Assembly (NCBI RefSeq): GCF_032854445.1
Contig: NC_088295.1
Location: 42,645,385 to 42,709,384, forward strand
Origin: Liolophura sinensis
Taxonomy: Eukaryota; Mollusca; Polyplacophora; Chitonida; Chitonidae
Direction: 5' to 3'
DNA: 64,000 bases
Made by a program: the position numbers and the translations under genes. Below the pieces are notes generated by a model. It worked only from the letters and a program-made list of their open reading frames with translations. It did not search any database and had not been told where the DNA came from. Shown here piece after piece: positions 1-11,640 of the stretch (position 1 is its first letter; the number at the start of each line of letters is the position of its first letter).

Positions 1-839
1 CTGACACACTTATAAAGCTATAATTTCTGGAAAACTTGAAAAGGTCTTAACTATACCCATAGTTCTGTTTTTCAAAATCAAATTATAATAATGTTCAATT
101 TTTTTAAGACCAAAATTAGGATGGTAAACTTTTCTGAGTGTAAAATGACAACAGGGCTACAAACTGATCTTACATGTTGGTATAAATATATTGCACACCT
201 TTACGTATGCAAATTCAGTACATGTAAGCTTAATTTTCTTTTGAAAGACAGATTATTTTTATTAATGGATAAAGTTAAACTTTGCCAATGGTATAACATA
301 CCGTTCTTTTGGAATTAGAGATAAAAACCTGAGAATGCTTTAACATTAACATACTGCTCATTGAATTTACAGGAGAAGTTGTTATTCATCAGATTATGCA
401 TTATTATCACCAACCTCGTTAAATGACATTCCAAGACCTAGCTTAAACTAATCCTTGCAATAGTCCTTCATACTTTTGCCAGCTAGTTGTCCACTTTGGC
501 CAGTATGATAGGGGTATCTAAGATTGATCACTAGTGTTCACAGCAAAATCATGCTTAATGGTGACATGACCCATCCCTTTAACCTCTCCTATCAAATTTG
601 ATCTGGTCATCTAGCGCAGCCGCCTCTGTTTAATTAAACCATTTTTGTCTTTTGTTGTTTGGTAATAAGAAAGGGGCACGGGGCATTTGCCTTATGGGGA
701 GGTGCCTGTCATGCCTTGAGGCCTGGGCCAGTCAAAACAAACAGAGATGGTCCAAGCCTTGACCTGTCTATGGGGAACTGATGGAGAGTGGGGTAATCAC
801 GGGGTAATCACCACTCTGACATTACAGATGATTGAATTA

Positions 840-1010
840 AGCAACACAAGACTGATCTGCCGCCAGATATAGAGGCTACCCTGCCCATCCAAGTCTGCGA
901 TCAGAACAGCTATGCAAATGGCTAAAGCATCATAATTAATAATGCTGCTGGAGTCTATCAACCATTATGCGGAGTTCTGCCAGTGCTAAATGGCTGACTG
1001 AGAATCCATC
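840..1010. promoter_or_regulatory. Candidate regulatory island in the Runx intron (POU octamer)
   Basis: A high-complexity stretch contains a perfect POU octamer ATGCAAAT (912-919) followed within 20 bases by a homeodomain-type palindromic core, ATAATTAATAAT. This is a motif-level suggestion only; conservation has not been tested. Confidence 0.25.
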
Positions 1011-4000
1011 CTGGGGTAGGGGGGCAGGGGAGAGTGGTGCCCCGTTCTTGACAGCAGGGTTAAAGGGGAGCTGAGGGTTCCAGCACAGATTACATGGGTC
1101 AGGCAATAGGCCAGTGACCTAGCCCTGCCAATATATTGCAATATTTCAATATCAGCTGTCCGCTATCTGTTCCAGGCATGGCAGCCAAATGGGGGTCTGT
1201 CCTCCTGAACAATGCCAACATGCTCTCATAAATTTCAAATGAGCCAAGCAGCCAAAGCTGCCATGGTCCAAGTGCTGCCTGCTTAAGAAATGGGGTCTCT
1301 CTTCATATATCACAGATCAAGTGGCTGTTAAATCAGATTGTGTGAGAGAGAGGGAGAAAAAAAAATGAGAAACGTTAGGGCTGAATGTTTTACATGAGCA
1401 GATGGTCCGAGAACAAAACAGAAGCTCCTTGCAAGAAAAAACATGGAGACCCTGTGATTTGCACAGAATAAAGAAGCAGACACTGGCTGCCGCAGATTAG
1501 GTAATATAGACAATAGGACCAAAACTCTAACAATTTAACCCTCGTTGCAGTTATGTCATCATAAGCGCCAAGTTCAAAAAGTTATCCTTAGAGCTTTAAT
1601 CTATTCAGCCTTTATATGCAGAAGAGGTCTCTTTCTCCTTTACTAAGAAAAGAAACAAAAGTTTGTCTTACAATAAGAACTTTTAGTGACTGAGTACCAG
1701 ATCCACAAAAACAACTTTTGCAGTATAGATAACTGAAAACCATCTCTTTTTCTTGACAGAAAACAGAACCAATACTCTTAAAAAAGTTTATTTCATTGAC
1801 AAACTCATTTGGTATTTATTAATACCATGATGTAAAAATTCATTCCCAGTGTATTAATAAATAATATCCTTATGTTACAATGACCATTCTGTGCAAAACA
1901 GTCAGCAAATAACATCAGCTACTATGCTTGAGGTCCCCCTGCAAGTGGACCCCGGTTTTTTAAGGGTGCTAATTCCCCATTATAACCAGGTACATGGACT
2001 TTTTCACCTCAGTGCTTCGGACATAATTGCAGCTGCAGCCAAAGAGACAAAAGTTCATTTTTCTCTGGTCTTGTTTCAGTCAAGGGCATGACGAGATGCA
2101 CTACCTCGTCCTCTCCACAGAAATGGTCTTAGGAGAGTTTCCAAATTAGCTCAACTAAAATCCCTGACCATCATTACATTGTAGGATCAAAGATGCCTGT
2201 GTTCTGGACTGACAATAGTTTTCTGATCCCTGCAGTAGATGTGGCAGGATAATGATATTGTATGTGAAGGTCTGGGGTAGTAACACCCTGTGTGACACAG
2301 TCTCTGTTTCTTAACATTATCAAAGGAGACCAGACTAATCTAGAGGATAGAGGGTCCTTGATGTTCCATACAGCCCGTCGAACTAACACGTGCACTTTCC
2401 CTTGGATCTCTGATCTATTACAGCACAAGTACTGGGAAACACAATATTGCTAGCCGGAGACAAGAGCCACTTAAGGGATTAACAAACTGAGTTTGTCTAC
2501 AGGACAGATTTCTTGAAAGTTAAGACCTTTTTGTACCTTAAAGAAATAACTAACGGAACACTGGTCTGTATGACTGTAGTTTCCCAACTTTATATGTGCA
2601 TGTACATACATATAAATAAAAAAATATCTTTCAAATACAGGTATGTACAATATGCCACAGCAGTCTTTAATGGTTATGAAGAGTACATTACTACAGCTTT
2701 AATTTTGTAACTGTAAAACCCTTTTTGCCAAGCATCACACAAACATTCCAGGTCACATGCATGTTGTAAAAGCAGCACTCTTGACAGATTTATAAAGATA
2801 TGAAGTGTCTTTTGGTACTATTAAAACTGGTGACTTTAAAAATGAAGTATGTTTAAAATTCATTTAGACATGGCCTTCTATTGTTAAAAGGTGAAAATAG
2901 TATGGCACTAGCTAAGAACCTAGTGCTAAAAATGCATTTCCCCATTTTATTGTGCTTACATTATGCTATTACATTTTGAATTAGCAGCCAGAATTACTGA
3001 AAGAATACATGAATAATCTACACCATTACATCATATAACTAATGCCAAGGTTGAGGCATTGAGACAAAAATGTATGGTACAAGCAATATTCAGTGTGGTT
3101 TAAGTCATAAAGTTCAAGAGCAGGCACAACCTTGTGAGTCAGTGGCAGGAAACCTCAAATTTCTGGTGGAAACCAATTTTCCCTGAAGGAGAACAAGGAA
3201 GTAGTACCATCTGATAAAGTTCATTTGCTGATCCGCCGTAGTTAAAAGGTGCACAATTTTTACTGAAGGCTTTTGATTTGGTGTTCAATTAGGCCAAAAT
3301 GCCATAGTCATCCATTTAATCTATCTCTGAAAGTTTTTAGATACACAGGCAGGCATTTTAGGTTCTGAGTCATGGTCACAAACAGATATCATATTGTGTG
3401 TGTGTTACCAGGAAATACAGGCCTCTGATGAAGTGAGTTAAGTTCTAAGTGAACATGTATACTGATAGTAGGTGACAAAATATTGTTCCACTTTTTGAGA
3501 AGTATGTTAGAGTAAGTCACTACAAAATTTCAAAAAAATCAACGAAGACTACCATATGATCAAAATCACCTTTAAAATTGTCATTATTACAAGACAGTCT
3601 TGCATACAGAAAGTTTTTATCTTCTTGTTTGGCAATACATATTCCAACGTTTCTAAACTTAATTAAACTAACTGGTAATTGTCCAAGCTGCAAATAATCA
3701 AAAATTTTTGGTAAATTTTCAGATCTGACAAATTAGAATTTACCACTCAAGGTCAGAATCCAATTTTTATAATCAACATGAAGATTGAACATGTATCTTA
3801 TATAATTTGTGAAATGTTCTCCAGTATTGGATTTAAAAACTTATATCAGAGTGTAGATGAAGATTTGTGTGCTATATCCATGCAGCAGTACTGGGAGGAT
3901 GAGGACATCTGGTAGTGAGGTGCTGTGAATTGTCAGCTAGGGTAAGAATGTTGAGCGTGAGTCACAGTCACTTCCCTCACATGACACACTCACAGACTGA

Positions 4001-4023
4001 GGAGTGGATCAACCCTTGCTCAG

Positions 4024-4041
4024 CCCCCCCCCCCCCCCCCC
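4024..4041. repeat. Poly-C run (18 bases)
   Basis: An uninterrupted run of 18 C. Confidence 0.9.
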
Positions 4042-5499
4042 TCCTTACACCTTGCTAAGAGGAGTCCGAGGGTTCCGTCTTAACAACCATCCCTCACTGG
4101 TAGGGCGAGATCACCTAGCCCTAGTGGTACCTCCAAACCCAAGGGGGCAGGGCATGAGAAGAATTCTTAATAACTAGGTTGTCTGAGGATATTATAGTGC
4201 AAACATAGCCTTGACTTCATTTCCCTCTACAATACTGCATTCCTATCTACTGTTTGTTGTGCTGTAAGTGCTAGCCGGATCTTTTCAGCTGTGCCCTCCA
4301 CTCTTCTCTTTCTCTGCCCTTAGCAATTCAGGTAGGGGGGTCTATCTATACTGTCCAAACATATCCTGCTCCAGCTTGAGGCTCACACTGTACATAGCTG
4401 TTCCATGAGCAGTCCAGTGCCCAAACTTTACTTACAGATATATACGTGTATGCACATATATACCCTTCATATGTACAACCGTGCCAGGTCACAGCGACAC
4501 TCGGCTGGTATTATTAAGTAGATAGCACTAGCTGACCTAATTTTCCGTGGATAACCAGTTCAGACTTGGCTCTATACTATAATGTACATGTAATGTACGT
4601 GTGATCAGGGCGGAGGTAGAGTACATAACTGTTTACAGGCTATTAACTTTTAGTTTAAAAGTTGTATAATTAATAGGTAGTCCTATTAATTGTCCTGTAA
4701 AATAATAATACCGGATAGATAGGTCTTCATCTTTATAACTTGTATTAGTCATTACATATATCCACACATAAATATACATTTAAGTACTTATAGCAACTCC
4801 AAACAGGTTATAAATATATAGGCCTACATTTCACATACATGATTTCATCCCTTAAACAACACCTTTATAGGATATGAGGTTGTACACTACACCTTTACAG
4901 CTGTGAGATCCGCGATCTTCATTTAAGTAAGCTATGTATATATATATGTCCTGTGAATGAAAGAGGTGAAGAACGCAAACCTATCAGGTTACAACGCCAT
5001 TGCGACTTTTATTGCCCATTCAATGCTTGCCATAAAGACAGGTACAGTGTATTTGTCAGTGAAAACATGTTCCCACTGTATGGAATTACAAGTTTACAAA
5101 AGCTACAGAGAACTGAGAACATAAAATACAGTGAATACTGCCACATAAGGATATTTACACCATAACCTTTACTGATTCACGACACCAACACATCATATGT
5201 AATAGAACTCCTCTAAAGCGCTTGAAACCACTGACTCAAAAAAAGATATCTCTAATTTATATTTAGGAATGTACATCACAGAAGCACTTTATGAGCGAGT
5301 TGTTGCTTTCTTTAAGACTTTAAAAAATGCTGGATTTTTATAACATTAAAACTGAATATGAAAATAAGCTCCAGGCAATTAGATATGTTTACAGCTCTAA
5401 GAAAACACATTTGTTGTCATATAGAAGAATTTAAGAGTACACAACAATATGATAGCAAAGCTATAAACACAGACAGATCAGCTTACCACTACCAGCACT

Positions 5500-6070
5500 G
5501 TTCACAAGATGGCAACATACACCAAAGAAAGATAAGGCAGGCAACAAGGTGGCAACGCTGACCTCAAGAGGTCAACAAAAACCACAAGAAAGTATAATGT
5601 AAACCACAAGAGAATGACACAAACCACAAGATGAACAAATAGGCAAAATGATGGAAACACTGGCCACAAGTTGGAAAGATTGGCCAGAAGATAAGAAGCA
5701 CTGGCCACAAGCTGGAAACATTGGCCACATATAGGTAATTTGGTAAAACAAACTTCATAATATAGCATCAACCACAACAGAGTGAAAATGGTTGTTAAAA
5801 CACATCCCTCGAAAATGAGGAAATCACTGTATGCTTAGAAGTTGGTAACACTGGCCACATGTCATATGGGTAAAATAAACCACAACGTAGTATACCATTA
5901 ACCACAATATAGTGATGCTAACAAATCAGTGACCAAATAAGGTTATCACATTCCTAGAGGATGGCAACATGCATTGGCAACACAGATCAACTACAAACCA
6001 AGATGATGACCAAGTGAGTAGCTAAGATGGTAACATAAGGCCACAGACTGTCAAAGAGGGCAACACATGG
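5500..6070. repeat. Degenerate CCACAAG-rich repeat with an ACCACA cluster
   Basis: Loose repeats of roughly 20-25 bases are built on 'GGCAACA' and 'CCACAAG' words. Six ACCACA cores (5581, 5603, 5623, 5771, 5879, 5901) fall within 326 bases, and four are extended to AAACCACA (5579, 5601, 5621, 5877). Open frames on the minus strand here come from the repeat and are not credible proteins. Confidence 0.6.
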
Positions 6071-6812
6071 CCATTAACATTCAGCCACAGCTCACAGGTG
6101 AGTGGGTAATTGCTCAATTACACCATCAGTTCAATATCTGCATCAATTTGTTTTCCTTCCTCAATGCAATTGTCCAGGTGAAGTAACCTATTCTTTTTCA
6201 GATCCTAATCTCTCAGCGGCCTGCTAAATCTACTTAGTGGGCCATAAAAACGACATTCACATATGATTTGCTTACAGGCAGACTCGGTGGCTTGAGCCCC
6301 TCATTGAGATCAGGGAACAATCGAACTGCCTGCTGCCGTGTTTGCTTAGGACTGCAGGCTTTGGGGGTAGAGACAGCTGCACAGGCAGAACCCTTGCCCC
6401 ACAGCCTCCTTAATTCTGGTCTAACACTGCATCATACAGACAATCATACAGTCTTCAGCTACTTGCACTACAATTACTGAACGGAGCCAGATTAGCCTAC
6501 ATTCGTTATATATAATCACACAACAATTAATTTTCTTATTCCACAACTTCTAACATTCACAACCCATATTTTGAGTTTATATTTTGTCATGTATTTTGGA
6601 ATAGGTTTCTGTTTTCTGGACATCTCTAGTAAAGACAAAGGTCTCAGAAATTGTGTCCTCTGGATTTCCATGTTTAATTCATTGGAAAACAAAGATATCT
6701 TTACAAGAACACATCACATGTAAAATGAATGACATAAAATTCTTGGAGGGTTAAACTTCAACAGGAATCTGGTACGACTTCTTTCAATGGCATTTAAAAG
6801 TTAAGAGTTGCG

Positions 6813-6920
6813 CTAAGACAAGATAGATTTCTTATGGATAACAACTTCTTGTTTATTAGACACACTTCGCCTGCTTAATAAACAAGAAGTTGTTATCCTT
6901 AGAAATCTATCTTGTCTTAG
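6813..6920. repeat. Near-perfect inverted repeat (foldback), 46/45-base arms with a 17-base loop
   Basis: The left arm 6813-6858 and right arm 6876-6920 are reverse complements except for a one-base length difference and one mismatch in the middle of the stem (TTATGG versus TAAGG). The loop is 6859-6875. A single transcript of either strand would fold into a stem of about 45 bp. It could be a foldback mobile element, a local inverted duplication or a small-RNA hairpin. It lies in the Runx intron and has no clear target-site duplication. Confidence 0.9.
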
Positions 6921-8360
6921 GAATCTGCTAGTGTCATGCTTAAAGGAAAATAACAAAAGTTTCGATTTCACTATCTCACACAAGGCAATTAATCTGCACA
7001 GCTAGACTGCATCATGTGAAACGTGTATGTGGCAATGGGGCGGTCTCGTCACTGTTTGTACACAGGGGAGGGCCGCGAGGGGAGGTGGGGGAGGAGTAGG
7101 GGGTTTTGCAACGAGGAAGCAGGTTTGTGCCAGGATGACAGAATTCTCTGTGATGTGGTACAACGCAGAAGCTGACCTGACCGCAGCCTCACTCACAGGG
7201 CTGCTCAAGCTTTCTCAAATCAATGTCTCAACACAGACCCTATTACCCTCATCGGACTCTTCAAACCACACCAGCAAACAGCGTATAAAGAAACACCCCG
7301 GCCAGAAACACCATTAGTCAAAACCAAAGGCAAAAAAATAAAAAAAAGTTTAACAAAAGATCTGTCAAGGAAATGGAAGGAAACACTATAGTTGACTTCA
7401 TTGCCCCTTTGCCATGGCCCTGGAAACCTCAAATGAAATGGCACATATCAAGGTTAATACCACTCATGGAAAGGAAATTGTTCAATCGTTGAATGATTGA
7501 GCAGAAGCGGTGAGAAAATCAAACAATCAGGATAGGGATCAACATTTCATGGACTTTGCTTTATTTATTTACTTGGGCTTAAATATTCCTTTCACATATT
7601 TTTGGTCTGTCATGATGGTGCCTCCTCACAGTTGAGATTATTGTTAGTGGTGACATTTTTAGCACTGTCTTAGTTAAAGGGCATTCTGATGAAACCAGAC
7701 ACCATGCCACATGTCCTATAGCCAGCCACATTATATGTGCATTAATCTGGCCTCCAGAGTACATGGTTCTTCATACGCATCATGAGATGGTATATGGCAT
7801 ATGGCTCTTTTCCCTATATTAATATCCTATGTTCTATTCCATGAGGAAAACCATATAGTCCTACTTGAGATGCTAGTCTGTGCCTTTGGGTGTTGAGAAG
7901 ATTTAAGGAAATGTTTTAATGCTGGTAGAACAAACGCATTCTGGTCCAGAGGCATAGTGAAGGGGAAAAAAGAAGACAGGCAAAACAATACCAGTGGCCC
8001 ACCAGATAAGAATTTTTTTCATGTAAAAATATTGCCAAAATAGAGAAATTGTAAAGGTCTTTGATGTCCTTCATGCATACAGCAGCTTGTCCAAGAATGT
8101 ATGTGGCATGTGTGTATGGACCGAAGTACCAGGAGCTGAACCACTTCAGAATGATGATGGACTCAATGCTACAGTGATAGTACTTCAGCCATATACAGGA
8201 TGATCAATAGGCGCAGAAAGTCAAGTCCTTCGTATCTTTTGTGGGAAATCAGGGTATGGAACTATTTATAATATGGAATTTTCATAAAACCAATGAGCAT
8301 TCAACATTTATTTATGTTTAAATGTTCAATTTCACTCCAGCTGTTCTGGTGTGGGAGTTG

Positions 8361-8406
8361 GTGTGTGTGTGTGTGTGTGGGGGGGGGGATATGAAGGGGG
8401 GGGGGG
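8361..8406. repeat. (GT)n followed by poly-G tracts
   Basis: A GT dinucleotide run passes into G runs broken by ATATGAA. Confidence 0.9.
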
Positions 8407-9738
8407 ACTATTTTATATTAACACAAATACAACTACAGAAAATAAGGCCCATATGAAGAGATATATGAAACATAAATGACGATAAATAATAAATAAAGAA
8501 ATGAGAAATAAATTACAAAAAAAAATCAAACTGTTAACTGCTTAAAATTACCAAATTATGAATAACTGATACTTAAACCAAGGAAGACCTTTATATTATA
8601 ACTAAATTTCTTCCCAGCTCCATTATCAGAAGAATAAGAGGTTAATGTGGCATAAATGGCTGGCAAAGTGCTTGAAGCAGTAACATCCCAAGTATTGTCT
8701 TTGTATGACAGCGTATGACACAACCATGTAGCCATCTGACAGCCGGCTGTAGCTGACAGGCATTGCATGTCTTGAGAAGGTCAGAGGCTGTGCCCTTTGT
8801 CTCGACTCCCACACAGTCTAGGCTGACCCAGTGTTAACAGGGGGCGAACCTTTGGCCCTAATGTTGCATGTTATTGCTCCATCAAATTGTCTGTGAAATG
8901 ATACGGATCAAGCCAGTGATGTATCAAACAGCAAAGGGTTCATGATCAGCATTATTAAAGCAATATAACCAAACCAAGTTACCATAAACTCCCACAACAC
9001 ACCCTCTCGCATTCCGGGCTGAGACAAATAAATAAATCATATAAAATCAGACAGGCAAATATTAATCACCCCTTTGTAATAGCATATATTCTTCTGAAGG
9101 AAAAAGTTTCGCTTTGGAATTAAATGTACTACACCCTCAATGTGTATAGCACTTAGAGGTGCATTACTCATACAAAACATATACAGTTCACTGAACCATT
9201 AGTGTGGGCGGGATTGAATGGCTTCACGTGTGTGTAGGTGTAACAGAGGCAAATCACTGCACATGGACAAACTAGTCCATGACTTTTATCACTTGTCAAA
9301 ATCACTTATGTCAGCAAAAAATAATGGGGGGGGAAAAATCTCTACAACCCTCCTGTCTACTACTCAAATAATGTAAAGAATAATTCACTTTTTTAGACTT
9401 CAGTTACTGTTAAAAACATGATACAAGAAAGAACTTTTCATGGGGCACTCAGCTTGACATTTAAACCGAAAATTAAAAAAATATTAACCACCTTCTGGAA
9501 TACTACTAAAAGGATTCTGTAACTTTTATTTTGTTGGGAATTTTTAGGGTGTTTATTGTAGATTACCGTGTAGTAAAAACGATACAAGTATGATAAATGT
9601 AATACACAGTAGGCCTATAGTATTAATACAAATATTCGACACTGAACGACACTGGCAACAAAATAACGTATGAAAGGCCTATAATTGCTACTTCTTTCCA
9701 AAACATATACATATATCAGACCGGATCTTTATTGTTTA

Positions 9739-10300
<562 letters not shown>

Positions 10301-10475
10301 CACCCTGTTTACGCTCAGCTGCTTCTAATTTGGGTGAAATTTACACAAATAAGATATCCCACACGTTAAACAAGATTACCGACCCTGACTTTGAAAATAC
10401 AGGAAACGGTTAGTGCCTAATAAACAAACAGCGACCTGCAGACAAGTGGACTATATCTCCCAAGCGGATAGATCT

Positions 10476-10510
10476 ACCACAGCTGTCAATCAATTATAGT
10501 AGGCCACGTG
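10476..10510. promoter_or_regulatory. E-box/RUNX composite and CACGTG E-box upstream of Runx
   Basis: ACCACAGCTG at 10476-10485 is a RUNX word overlapping a CAGCTG E-box; its complement is CAGCTGTGGT. CACGTG lies at 10505-10510. The same 10-base composite recurs at 62053-62062, close to Supt3h exon 2. Binding is not shown. Confidence 0.35.
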
Positions 10511-11269
10511 ATTGTCCCACACACACATTTACGCATCCTATTTTCCACATCAACTCGTGCCGTTCCTGTGGCGCTGTTTGATTGTGTAAAACTAGATCTG
10601 GGTGTCACCTATATTTCCCGTATGACTAGGAAAACAACATAATATATAGGGCAACATTTAAAATTGATTAAGGGAGCAACTATAAACTCAAGAAAACAGT
10701 GCTACTGCATTGCCTACTGGTGATGTTCAGCTATTCAGAAAAGTTCATCTCTGTCAAGTGAATCTTCTAAGATAAGTAACTTTCTTGGAGATCTGAATAA
10801 AAACAAAATCGAATCATCCATTGGCCTACAAAATGGATTTTCAGTTTAACGCCTACAATGAGCGATGCAGGCCTATCAATTCCCTGCCGGTCTTTTATTG
10901 GTAAAAAAAAAATCCTCAAAAAAGTACAAATAAAGGGCTTCATACTCACAAGAAAAAAAAATTGAAGACAGGACAATAAGATGAAACATTCCACTCGGTA
11001 CTTAATAATGTATAATAAAATAACTGTCCGGGTTGATCAACCCATGCAATAAGCATTAACTTAACTGAACCTGTTCTCCAGTAAAGCGCGCATAATTATA
11101 ATGCTAGATCTACAAGGTTTAGGACGCGAAGATCTTGTCAGCCTGCTCTAGTCGCATGCCCTACATTCCTGCGGTCTACTGCGCTAGCTGTTTGTTTTTC
11201 CTGACCACAAATTCGGCACATAGAAAACATCGTACCTTGTGACAACTGCCAAAACTATTTTTGAGGTCA
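10511..11269. other. Intergenic spacer between the divergent Runx and Supt3h promoters
   Basis: No coding exon is seen. The sequence is mixed, with several A-rich runs around 10900-10960, and it becomes CpG-richer from about 11085. It may hold shared upstream regulatory sites for both genes. Confidence 0.5.
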
Positions 11270-11640
11270 ACTTGTTCCGCGCATGCGCGGTGCAGGGCGA
11301 ACGGCATGGCGGATTGCCGACTGTCAACGTGAGGATCTCGTTGTAGCTCGAGTTAAAACAGTCGTACCAGGGATATCAGAAAACGTATGTGAGGAATGCT
11401 TATGTTATTGATGGTTTATTGTGACAAGCTTATGGCGGAAGTAATCTCTGAGGGTAGGGGCCATTGCAGACCATGTTTTGCGGCGGCCCGGGCTCGTGGC
11501 GTGGGAGTGGACAGTATGTGTGGGTTTGGACTGAATGATGTTCGCGACTTGCCGCCGTTACCACTGGCCAGCATTCTATCAGAAACAAGCTAAACATATC
11601 AATGGTAGTCCCCGATATCAACGGAAGCATGCTTGTCCGC
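11270..11640 (+). promoter_or_regulatory. SUPT3H: Likely CpG-island promoter and 5' UTR region of Supt3h
   Basis: This block is far richer in CpG than its surroundings. A perfect 14-base palindrome, CCGCGCATGCGCGG (11277-11290), contains the NRF1 core GCGCATGCGC. A YY1-like GCATGGCGG follows at 11304-11312. Both are typical of broad housekeeping promoters just upstream of or at the start site. Possible first-exon donors are at 11329 (GTGAGG) and 11385 (GTATGTG). Orientation and assignment to Supt3h are inferred from the divergent layout and from the need for an upstream non-coding exon: the first coding exon at 24850 begins with a splice acceptor. It could also act bidirectionally with the Runx promoter. 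Confidence 0.55.

Noticed and set aside
7002-7317. Opposed frames at a G-rich stretch, one with a proline run
   Set aside because: The proline run is translated G-rich low-complexity DNA; no domain and no splice support.
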